Source: Terrimonas pollutisoli
GTDB lineage: Bacteria > Bacteroidota > Bacteroidia > Chitinophagales > Chitinophagaceae
Assembly (NCBI RefSeq): GCF_029360765.1
Contig: NZ_JARKNA010000001.1
Location: 806,001 to 870,000 of the forward strand
DNA: 64,000 nt
Direction of reading: 5' to 3'
Below, piece after piece: positions 28,645 through 35,907 of the stretch (the first letter of the stretch is position 1; every line of letters begins with the position of its first letter). The translations under genes and the position numbers were made by a program. Below the pieces are notes generated by a model. That model searched no databases. It saw nothing but the letters and a program-made list of their open reading frames with translations, and had not been told where the DNA came from.

Positions 28645-31059
28645 ATGTTTAAAAATTACCTAAAGATAGCTTGGCGCAATCTGTTACGACGAAAATTTTA
28701 TTCGGCGATAAATATTTTTGGGTTATCGATAGGTGTAGCATTCGTTTTTTTGGTAGGAAGTTATGTATGGGGAGAATGGCAGGTAAATAGAAATTTTAAA
28801 AATGCTGACAGGTTATTTTTATTGCAAACCGTCCATCGTGGTTCTGAGGGTATAGCAGCGGCACCCTCACCATTTGCACAGGTATTAAAAGAAACCTATC
28901 CGCACCTGGTATCCAATTTTTATCGTTCGTTTTGGAAAAACACAATTATCTCGAACGGGGAAAAACATTTCAGGGATAATGTGCAGGTTGGGGATAGTAC
29001 TTTAATAGATATGTTTGGGTTTTCATTGTTATATGGCAACCCGGGCACTTTGTTTGATAGTCCTGACGCCGTTGTAATCACAGAAGAAAGAGCTTTGAAA
29101 TTTTTTGGCAGCACAAATAGTGTAGGCAAAACGCTTACTATTCAAAATACGGAAGGACAAGACCATGACTTTATTGTAACCGGTATATTGAAGGATATTC
29201 CGGCTAATTCCATCAACACTGTCCGGGCAAATGCCAAAATACCTGTTAATTCAGTTTTTCTATCGGTAAATGGTGTAAAACAATTTTATAAGGGAGGGGA
29301 TTTTCTAAAATGGCAAGCTTACAGTAATAGTTATGTAGAATTGAAAGAAGGAGTTAATCCAGCCGATTTGGTGCAGCCGATCCATCAGCTTATTAATACC
29401 CATGTTCCAGGGGAAAATAAAGAAGGGTTGCAGATCAGTCTCAAGCCTTTATCCAATTATCATTTAGATGCAAACAATGGTATCGTCAGAAAAATAATCT
29501 ATACACTTTCTCTCACGGCTTTGTTCATACTATTGATGGCAATTGTGAATTTTGTGAATATGTCTATTGCCAGCTCAATGGCCAGGTTAAAAGAAATTGG
29601 CTTACGCAAAGTGATGGGCGGAATTAAACGACAATTGATTTTACAATTTCTTATTGAAGCAACCATTATTTCTTTTATTGCGGTTGGATTTTCATTGCTT
29701 ATCTACCAGCTTATTCAACCGTTTACCGCGACATTGCTGGGCAAAGAGTTTCCGCAACTATCTTCAATGCCCTTCTATTTTATCTGCATCCCTGTTGTAC
29801 TGATCCTGTGCATAGGATTGCTGGCGGGAACTTACCCTGCCCTGGTATTGTCTTCTGTCAATACTGTTGAATCTGTTAAAGGAAAGTTGAAAGGAGTTAA
29901 GGAAAACATTTTCCTGAGAAAGGCCCTTGTAAGCTTCCAGTTCTTTATAGCCATTGTCGTTTTTATTTCAGCAGTTGTTATTGCCAGGCAGGTTCATTTT
30001 TTCCTGAATACCGACCTTGGCTTTCATAAAGATCAGGTATTGAATGTAGAATTGCCCCGCAACTGGACAGAGGCCGGTGTAAAGAGGATTCAAACTATAA
30101 GAAATGAAATAGCTGCTTCAAAGGGTGTAGTGCAGGCATCAGTTTCTTTTTCGATTCCCAATCGAAATACTACAGGTAGCCCCGGTTTTTATAAGTCAGG
30201 AAACGACCCATTAAATGTAGTAGAACCATCGGGAATTATCGCTGATGAAAAATATGCGGAAACTTTTGGAATACCTGTTATCGCAGGCTCTTTTTTCAGT
30301 AGGACAAATACAATATATGATTCCTCCGCAATTGTTGTAAACGAGGCATTTACAAAAGCATTGGGCTGGAAGTCAGCCAATGAGGCAGTCGGCAAAAAAC
30401 TTAGCAGGCAGGATAATAATGAAAGCTATACCATTTGTGGTGTGGTTAAAGACTTTCACTTCGAATCAAAGCAAGAGGCTATAAAGCCATTAGTGATCTT
30501 TCATATTCAAAGTAGTACGATATTCCGTTTTATGTCTATAAGACTCGAATCTTTGGATATGGAACAAACTATTGCCGGTCTTGAAAAAAAATGGATGGAA
30601 TTGATGCCTGGTTCTCCCTTCGATTATTCATTTATGGATGAAACAATAAACACTGTTTATAAATCAGAAATACAACTTAAAAAGGCATCTTACTTTGCCA
30701 CCATACTAGCAGTAGTGATAGTGATGCTGGGAATCATTGGAATGGTATCATTAAGCATTGCCAAAAGAACCCGTGAAATAGGTATACGTAAAATACTGGG
30801 ATCATCTGTTTCCGGGATTATCCTGTTTTTTATCAGGGATATTTTCCGTGCAATTCTGGTAGCCAATTTAATTGCATGGCCGGTTTCTTATTTTATTATG
30901 AAAAAATGGCTGAGCGATTATGCCTATCGTATAGAAATGGGCCTCTATCCATTTATAATAGTCTCAGTTTTACTGACTATAGCAACAATGCTTTTGATCA
31001 GTATCCAAACAACAAAAGTCGCAATTAAGAACCCTGTAAAAAGTTTAAGAACAGAATAA
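28645..31059 (+). CDS. FtsX/MacB-type ABC transporter permease P12, partner of the ATPase
   Basis: A complete 804-residue permease starting MFKNYLKIAWRN. It is the closest relative of P7: YVWGEWQVN after helix 1, QVGDSTLIDMFGF in lobe 1, and GGIKRQLILQF in the FtsX block. The last motif is EIGIRKILGSSVSGI and the end is NPVKSLRTE. The ATPase gene starts only 10 bases after its stop, so P12 is the best candidate for the cognate permease of that ATPase. The other eleven copies have no adjacent ATPase and would have to share this one or use one encoded elsewhere. Confidence 0.95.
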   Translation: MFKNYLKIAWRNLLRRKFYSAINIFGLSIGVAFVFLVGSYVWGEWQVNRNFKNADRLFLLQTVHRGSEGIAAAPSPFAQVLKETYPHLVSNFYRSFWKNTIISNGEKHFRDNVQVGDSTLIDMFGFSLLYGNPGTLFDSPDAVVITEERALKFFGSTNSVGKTLTIQNTEGQDHDFIVTGILKDIPANSINTVRANAKIPVNSVFLSVNGVKQFYKGGDFLKWQAYSNSYVELKEGVNPADLVQPIHQLINTHVPGENKEGLQISLKPLSNYHLDANNGIVRKIIYTLSLTALFILLMAIVNFVNMSIASSMARLKEIGLRKVMGGIKRQLILQFLIEATIISFIAVGFSLLIYQLIQPFTATLLGKEFPQLSSMPFYFICIPVVLILCIGLLAGTYPALVLSSVNTVESVKGKLKGVKENIFLRKALVSFQFFIAIVVFISAVVIARQVHFFLNTDLGFHKDQVLNVELPRNWTEAGVKRIQTIRNEIAASKGVVQASVSFSIPNRNTTGSPGFYKSGNDPLNVVEPSGIIADEKYAETFGIPVIAGSFFSRTNTIYDSSAIVVNEAFTKALGWKSANEAVGKKLSRQDNNESYTICGVVKDFHFESKQEAIKPLVIFHIQSSTIFRFMSIRLESLDMEQTIAGLEKKWMELMPGSPFDYSFMDETINTVYKSEIQLKKASYFATILAVVIVMLGIIGMVSLSIAKRTREIGIRKILGSSVSGIILFFIRDIFRAILVANLIAWPVSYFIMKKWLSDYAYRIEMGLYPFIIVSVLLTIATMLLISIQTTKVAIKNPVKSLRTE

Positions 31060-31069
31060 ATAACCAATT

Positions 31070-31762
31070 ATGCTTGAATTAAAACATATCTACAAATGGG
31101 TGAACACCGGCAATAACCGCACCTTTATTTTGAAAGACATCAATCTCTCTATAAAAGAAGGAGAATTTATTTCGATCATGGGACCTTCAGGCTCAGGCAA
31201 ATCAACTTTATTGAATGTGATCGGCATGCTGGATGAATTCAATGAAGGTGAATATAATTTTTTACATGAATCTGTACATAAACTAAAAGAAAAACAGCGA
31301 TCAGCCCTGTATAAACAATATATCGGGTTTGTATTCCAGGCTTATCACCTCATTGATGAGCTGACAGTTTATGAAAACATTGAAACTCCACTTATTTATC
31401 AAAATGTAAAATCAGCGGAAAGAAAAGCTTTGGTAGCAGATATGCTTGACCGCTTCCAGATTGTAGGTAAAAAAGACCTTTTCCCCGCACAGCTTTCCGG
31501 TGGTCAGCAACAATTAGTTGGCATAGCCAGGGCCCTGATAGCAAAACCAAAATTATTATTAGCCGATGAGCCTACCGGCAACCTCAACTCCAAACAAGGC
31601 GAAGAGATCATGGATCTTTTTAAGCAATTGAATGAAGAAGGTGTTACGATCATACAGGTAACTCACTCCGAAAAAAATGCGGCCTATGGTAAGCGCATCA
31701 TTCACTTACTGGATGGCATGGTGGAAAAGAGAGTAGAGTTAGCAGTTGGCACTGAGCGATAG
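31070..31762 (+). CDS. LolD/MacB-type ABC transporter ATPase
   Basis: A 230-residue nucleotide-binding subunit with every expected motif: Walker A GPSGSGKS at residues 38-45, Q-loop glutamine 90 in VFQAYHLIDE, signature LSGGQ at 142-146, Walker B LLLADE at 162-167, D-loop GNLNS, and switch histidine 199. The length and the DEPTGNLN sequence place it with the LolD/FtsE/MacB group that energises FtsX-type permeases. It lies 10 bases after P12, and is the only ATPase for twelve permeases in this window. A hairpin of the GAGCG...TCGA type overlaps its stop codon. Confidence 0.96.
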   Translation: MLELKHIYKWVNTGNNRTFILKDINLSIKEGEFISIMGPSGSGKSTLLNVIGMLDEFNEGEYNFLHESVHKLKEKQRSALYKQYIGFVFQAYHLIDELTVYENIETPLIYQNVKSAERKALVADMLDRFQIVGKKDLFPAQLSGGQQQLVGIARALIAKPKLLLADEPTGNLNSKQGEEIMDLFKQLNEEGVTIIQVTHSEKNAAYGKRIIHLLDGMVEKRVELAVGTER

Positions 31763-31775
31763 TCGAAGTGCTAAC
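31745..31775. repeat. hairpin with GAGCG...TCGA core over the ATPase stop codon
   Basis: Arms GTTGGCACT and AGTGCTAAC pair over nine positions with one G-T wobble, around the core GAGCGATAGTCGA. The TAG stop of the ATPase gene lies inside the core. It belongs to the same small family as 27274-27310 and 43814-43835. Confidence 0.7.
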
Positions 31776-31823
31776 AGTTTTATGCTAAATCAATATCGAT
31801 GAACTATAAAACGTTCTGCTAGC

Positions 31824-31839
31824 GTTGCGAAAACGAACA
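31824..31839. promoter_or_regulatory. imperfect palindrome GTTGCG-AAAA-CGAACA
   Basis: The reverse complement is TGTTCG-TTTT-CGCAAC, close to the site at 28499-28514. It lies in the 212-base gap between the ATPase and the TolC-like gene. The rest of that gap shows no gene and no confident promoter. Confidence 0.35.
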
Positions 31840-31974
31840 ATGTCTGTATCAAAACCGGACAGGTGAAGAACCCTACATTTCACTAATCCGTTATCTTTCA
31901 ATAGCTCTGAAGTTTGGTATGTATTTGATAAAAGAATGAACAATTGTAGCCAGGGATTTTAAATAACAAGGGTA

Positions 31975-33393
31975 ATGAATACAAAGAAGTTTATAGGATT
32001 AGTATTAATAGCTTTTTCATTGCAGGCCATGGGGCAAACCACCATGACACTTAAGCAATGTGTAGAGACTGGGATCAATAATAATTTTGATGTAAAGCAA
32101 AGAGAATTGCAGTTGCAAAGTGATGAAGCTAACTGGAAGCAGTCCAGGTTGAATATTTTTCCTGATCTCAATGCGAATGCAGGACATAGTTTTAACCAGG
32201 GACGTAGTATTGATCCTTTTACCAATTCACCCGTTACTCAATCTTTCAATTCGTCAAGCTATAGTGCGGGCAGTGGTATTACCTTGTTCAACGGGTTGTC
32301 CATTCAGAATTCGATCAGGCAAAATTCACTAGCCTTCCAGGCTTCTAAGATGGATTGGCAGCAGGAAAAAGATAACCTTACTATTAATATTATCCTTGCT
32401 TATTTGCAGGTGTTAAGCAATGCAGAACAACTGGAACAGGCCAAAAACCAGGCTACTTTGTCGAAGCAGCAAGTAGAGCGTTTGGAAATTTTAAATAAGG
32501 AAGGCGCCATCAAGCCATCTGATCTTTCCGATCTGAAAGGACAGTACGCCAGTGACCAGTTATCAATTATAAGCATTCAAAATTTATTGGAAACGGCAAA
32601 AATCAATCTCTGCCAGTTGATGAACATACCTTACAATAAGGATCTCGTTTTAGAAAAGATAGATCCCGCATCTTTTGCCGACCGCTATGAAGGAACACCA
32701 GACAAGATTTATCAAACGGCATTGGAGCAACTGGCGATGATCAAAGCCGCTGAATTGCGCAAACAAAGCGCAGCAAAAGCTATAAAGGTGGCAAGAGGAC
32801 AGCTTTTTCCCGTATTGCGATTCGAGGGTGGCGTCAGTACCAGTTATTCAAGTGTGGCTATGCAAAATAAATACCTCAATACAACTGATAAAACTTCCAA
32901 TGATTATGTATTGATAAATGGCACTCCATCGCCGGTAATTTACAAGCAGGATAATTTCAGCAGCAGTAAGATCAATTATAATGATCAGCTGAATAATAAC
33001 CTTTATACATCGTTTGGGTTTAACCTGCGGATTCCTATTTTCAATTCATTGCAACAGCGAAATCGTATTAAGCAGGCACAGATCATTTATAAGACCCGTG
33101 AATTGTCTGCCAATACAACGAAAACACAATTAAGCCAGGCTATTGACCAGGCTTATATCAATATGAATACAGCTTCGAACCGTTATAAGACGATCCTGGA
33201 ACAGGTAAATGCTTTCAATGAATCATTCAGGGCGGCGGGCATCCGGTTCGATTCCGGGGTTGGTAACTCGATTGATTACCTTACCGCCAAGAACAATCTG
33301 GACAGGGCCAGCATTAACCTCATCATTGCCAAATATGATTATGTATTAAGAACGAAAATCCTGGATTATTACCAGGGGAAACAATTATGGTAA
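31975..33393 (+). CDS. TolC-family outer-membrane efflux protein
   Basis: A 472-residue protein with a signal peptide (cleavage near residues 20-21, ...LQAMGQ) and the two-repeat helical pattern of the outer membrane efflux protein family. Repeat 1 begins MTLKQCVETGINNNFDV. The second repeat contains LFPVLRFEGG and ends with the family-typical IDYLTAKNNLDRASINLIIAKYDY region, in which long amphipathic helices build the periplasmic tunnel. Such a channel would pass cargo over the outer membrane for the inner-membrane permeases. No HlyD/MacA-type adaptor gene is visible, so the assembly is incomplete here or the adaptor is encoded elsewhere. It is separated by 212 bases from the ATPase and converges on the kinase gene. 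Confidence 0.93.
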   Translation: MNTKKFIGLVLIAFSLQAMGQTTMTLKQCVETGINNNFDVKQRELQLQSDEANWKQSRLNIFPDLNANAGHSFNQGRSIDPFTNSPVTQSFNSSSYSAGSGITLFNGLSIQNSIRQNSLAFQASKMDWQQEKDNLTINIILAYLQVLSNAEQLEQAKNQATLSKQQVERLEILNKEGAIKPSDLSDLKGQYASDQLSIISIQNLLETAKINLCQLMNIPYNKDLVLEKIDPASFADRYEGTPDKIYQTALEQLAMIKAAELRKQSAAKAIKVARGQLFPVLRFEGGVSTSYSSVAMQNKYLNTTDKTSNDYVLINGTPSPVIYKQDNFSSSKINYNDQLNNNLYTSFGFNLRIPIFNSLQQRNRIKQAQIIYKTRELSANTTKTQLSQAIDQAYINMNTASNRYKTILEQVNAFNESFRAAGIRFDSGVGNSIDYLTAKNNLDRASINLIIAKYDYVLRTKILDYYQGKQLW

Positions 33394-33404
33394 AGATTGG
33401 CTCC

Positions 33405-33603
33405 TTAATTCAACGTGAGCTTTAGGTCTTTACCATCCCGTTAGGGATGATTCGTGGGTGAAAATATCAAAAGAAAAGGCACGAGGCGTTCCGAAGGAAC
33501 GCTTGGTGCTTCTATCTATGAATTGTTACCGACGATTTGTTCCTACGGAACAATTTTAGTAAACCTGATTATCTGTGAAAAAGATCCAAGACTCACGTTA
33601 ATT
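33405..33603. mobile_element. MITE-like hairpin element with terminal inverted repeats
   Basis: The ends, 33405-33430 and 33581-33603, form imperfect inverted repeats sharing AATT-AACGTGAG and an AGGTCTT/GGATCTT tail. Three more hairpins lie inside: CATCCC-GTTA-GGGATG at 33434-33449, a 31-base near-perfect hairpin at 33479-33509 centred on GCGTTCC-GAA-GGAACGC, and TTGTTCC-TAC-GGAACAA at 33537-33553. There is no open reading frame. The right end supplies the stop codon of the convergent kinase gene. I read it as a non-coding repetitive element or a structured transcript end. Confidence 0.65.
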
Positions 33604-34869
33604 CATTAAAAATTCGGAACGTAATTCACATCCATTGCCGGGCGATGAGATAACCGATAGTTTGCCATTGAAAAGGTTCAGCCTGCTGCGAATGTTTTTT
33701 AACCCGATACCGCTTCCAAGATTGGTAGCATCAAAACCGATGCCGTCATCCTTTATCTGTATTTCCACCTGCGGAGCGTCTATATCTATTTTTATCAGTA
33801 CGTTTTTTGCTTCAGCATATTTGATGATATTGTTTAATTGTTCCTGCACTACACGATAGATCATTAATTTTTGTTCATCATTCAGGTATTGATTAACTTT
33901 TTCATCATCCACGATTAACGAAAATTTCAGTTCTTTTACCCGCCGGATATTGGCAATTAAATTTTGAATCGATTCTTTTAGCCCTTCCTCTTTGAAGACA
34001 GGAGGCTTCAGGTTGGCGGAGAGGTGCCTGATCTCAGTTATTGATTGCCGGATCAGCTCAGTCGTCTTTTTCAGTATTTCTTTTTCATTTTCAGAGTGGC
34101 TGTCTATCATCCCAATATGCAATTTTACCACACCCAGCGTTTGTGCAATATTGTCGTGCAATTCTTCCGCCCACCGGTTGCGCTCCCGTTCTTCCGCCTT
34201 TATAATATTTCGGGTGATCTCCGTTTTACTTCTTAGCTGTTGATCGTGATATTCCCGCTGCAACTGGCGGTGTTCACTGATATCCTGCAGGGCGCCAATA
34301 ATGCTATAGGGTTTATCGTTACTGTCTTTCAGTAAATAAATGCGGTGCATTACTTCCCTGTATCCTTTGCCCGGAATTAAAAACCTATATTCTCCCTGCC
34401 AAAACTGGTGTCCCGGCGTATAGGCTCTTTTTATACCTTCCATCACCTGTTGTTTATCGTCAGGGTGAATATGGTTTTCCCAGTAAGACACTCCGTTTTT
34501 ATTTTGTAATACTTCATTTCCCAAAATCTCATCAATATTGTTTCCCATCTTAACCGTTTCAGTCAGGATATCATATTCGTAAATACCGTCTTTTGTTGCA
34601 TTCATCACTGCTTTATATTTTTTCAGCATGTCCTCGTTGGTCTCCAGTGAATGAATTAGTTTTTTATAGATGGTATAAGCCACTGAATAAATAAACAGTG
34701 AGGACACCAGTACAAAGGCCAGTCCTTTATAATTTTCTATTTTCTGAAGAGTGTTTGTATTATCGTTGGCCAGCCATTCAGCCACTTTGCCGCTGCCTAA
34801 TATCCAAATGGCGCCAAAAAGAAAATAGTAAAGTCCAAGTCTTGCCGGAGGGGATAGTTTGGAAAACAT
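33598..34869 (-). CDS. PAS-domain sensor histidine kinase (HisKA_3/NarL type)
   Basis: A 423-residue kinase. It has two N-terminal membrane helices (about 9-30 and 48-68), a PAS domain (about 80-200, followed by GALQDISEHRQL), a dimerisation and phosphoacceptor helix with His238 in WAEELHDNIAQT, and a compact ATPase domain with the N-box VVQEQLNNIIKYA, DDGIGFD and GIGLKNI. The HisKA_3 type normally phosphorylates a LuxR/NarL-type response regulator, but no regulator gene is next to it, so it is an orphan here. The small loop between the helices suggests that sensing is by the PAS domain or the membrane part. Its stop codon lies in the right end of the hairpin element. Confidence 0.94.
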   Translation of the reverse strand: MFSKLSPPARLGLYYFLFGAIWILGSGKVAEWLANDNTNTLQKIENYKGLAFVLVSSLFIYSVAYTIYKKLIHSLETNEDMLKKYKAVMNATKDGIYEYDILTETVKMGNNIDEILGNEVLQNKNGVSYWENHIHPDDKQQVMEGIKRAYTPGHQFWQGEYRFLIPGKGYREVMHRIYLLKDSNDKPYSIIGALQDISEHRQLQREYHDQQLRSKTEITRNIIKAEERERNRWAEELHDNIAQTLGVVKLHIGMIDSHSENEKEILKKTTELIRQSITEIRHLSANLKPPVFKEEGLKESIQNLIANIRRVKELKFSLIVDDEKVNQYLNDEQKLMIYRVVQEQLNNIIKYAEAKNVLIKIDIDAPQVEIQIKDDGIGFDATNLGSGIGLKNIRSRLNLFNGKLSVISSPGNGCELRSEFLMN

Positions 34870-35043
34870 ACGAAAGGGTTTACGTAATTATGTGGCGTGC
34901 AGTTAAAAAACTGGAGGTTTACGGCGGCAATTTATGGAATTACAAAAGGGTATAGCATGGAAAATTGTTTACCGGATCAAAGAGTTGAAGATGAATTTTA
35001 TACCCGAGAACGGTGGGCTAATCCCAGAAAGACCAAATTTGAT

Positions 35044-35074
35044 TTTCCGTTTTAGGGCAGAATCTTTATTTTTG
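35044..35074 (+). promoter_or_regulatory. promoter of tRNA-Met
   Basis: TATTTTTG at 35067-35074 matches the Bacteroidota -7 consensus TAnnTTTG. TTTC lies exactly 19 bases upstream where TTTG is expected. The tRNA starts 15 bases downstream. Confidence 0.6.
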
Positions 35075-35088
35075 CCGCCCAATTAACT

Positions 35089-35162
35089 GCCGGGGTAGCT
35101 CAGCTGGTTAGAGCACAGGATTCATAACCCTGAGGTCGGCAGTTCAAGTCTGCTCCCCGGTA
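35089..35162 (+). tRNA. tRNA-Met (anticodon CAT)
   Basis: A 74-base cloverleaf. The acceptor stem GCCGGGG pairs with CCCCGGT (first pair G-U). The D stem GCTC/GAGC encloses AGCTGGTTA, the anticodon loop is TTCATAA, the variable loop is AGGTC, and the T arm is GGCAG-TTCAAGT-CTGCT. CCA is not encoded. The C-G pair in the D stem argues against initiator tRNA, and elongator Met is the best reading. A CAT-anticodon Ile tRNA modified by TilS cannot be excluded from sequence alone. The anticodon stem has an A-C mismatch at 31-39 (CAGGA against CCCTG). Confidence 0.93.
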
Positions 35163-35167
35163 CAAAT

Positions 35168-35197
35168 AAAAGGTTCTGATTAGTCAGAGCCTTTTTT
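35168..35197 (+). terminator. intrinsic terminator of the tRNA
   Basis: AGGTTCTGA pairs with TCAGAGCCT around a TTAG loop, with one wobble, and runs into a T-tract. It lies six bases after the tRNA. Confidence 0.85.
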
Positions 35198-35287
35198 ATG
35201 AGTATAAACCCTGCAATTCAATATACATTATAAGGCTTACTTCATTAGTCAGGTGATGCCAATCTTACAATTACTTAATTTTAAGAC

Positions 35288-35869
35288 ATGATTCGCCTGG
35301 CAAATCCTACTGACGCAACAGCCCTGCTTGCCATTTATACACCATATATCCGTGGTACCTCCATTACTTTTGAAACAGCCATTCCGGCCGTGGCCGATTT
35401 TGCCAACAGGATCCGCTCCTATATGGAAAACTGGCCCTGGCTGGTGTATGAAAAAGACGACCAGGTGGTTGGATATGCCTATGCATCAAGATACCGTGAG
35501 AGGGAGGCTTATCAGTGGAGCATCGAATGTTCGGTATATATTCATGATGATTACCTGCGTGCCGGGATTGCCAGTCAATTATATGCTGCCTTGTTTGCAA
35601 TCTTAAAGGCCCAGGGATTCAGGACGGTGTATGCCGTCATCAATCTTCCCAACGACAGAAGTGTGGCTTTTCATGAAAAAATGGGTTTTCGCTATTTTGC
35701 TACGTATGAAAATGTAGGGTATAAGTTGGGTCAGTGGAAAAATGTTGGCTGGTGGCAATTGCAATTAAATGACTATACCATCGAGCCGCCGGCGCCTGTA
35801 AAGTTTAACGCCTTAAGCAATGAAGTGATCAAAAAAATACTGGATGAAAATCAAAAATCTCCTACATGA
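35288..35869 (+). CDS. GNAT N-acetyltransferase (phosphinothricin/methionine sulfone acetyltransferase-like)
   Basis: A 193-residue acetyltransferase. The family pattern is clear: IRLANPTDATALLAIYTPYI at the start, GYAYASRYRERE, ECSVYIHDDYLRAGIASQLY containing the acetyl-CoA loop (R-x-x-G-I/G-x-A type), and NLPNDRSVAFHEKMGFR near the end. This is the Pat/YncA branch, which acetylates small amino-acid analogues such as phosphinothricin, methionine sulfoximine or methionine sulfone. The core family is about 165-180 residues long, and the last 25 residues here are extra. It is a single-gene unit after the tRNA terminator. TAATTTTA lies four bases before the ATG, a weak -7 match. Confidence 0.88.
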   Translation: MIRLANPTDATALLAIYTPYIRGTSITFETAIPAVADFANRIRSYMENWPWLVYEKDDQVVGYAYASRYREREAYQWSIECSVYIHDDYLRAGIASQLYAALFAILKAQGFRTVYAVINLPNDRSVAFHEKMGFRYFATYENVGYKLGQWKNVGWWQLQLNDYTIEPPAPVKFNALSNEVIKKILDENQKSPT

Positions 35870-35882
35870 GGAGATTTTTGAT
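35850..35882. terminator. bidirectional terminator between convergent genes
   Basis: Thirteen perfectly paired bases (ATCAAAAATCTCC and GGAGATTTTTGAT) surround a seven-base loop. The left arm is inside the acetyltransferase coding end, and its TGA stop is in the loop. The A and T runs in the arms let it serve both this gene and the convergent receptor gene. Confidence 0.8.
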
Positions 35883-35907
35883 TTAGTGGTTTACCCAAAC
35901 AAAAATA

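Noticed and set aside
34870..35040. Short + strand frames between the kinase and the tRNA
   Set aside because: No family pattern and overlap with the kinase start. The region looks like plain intergenic DNA.
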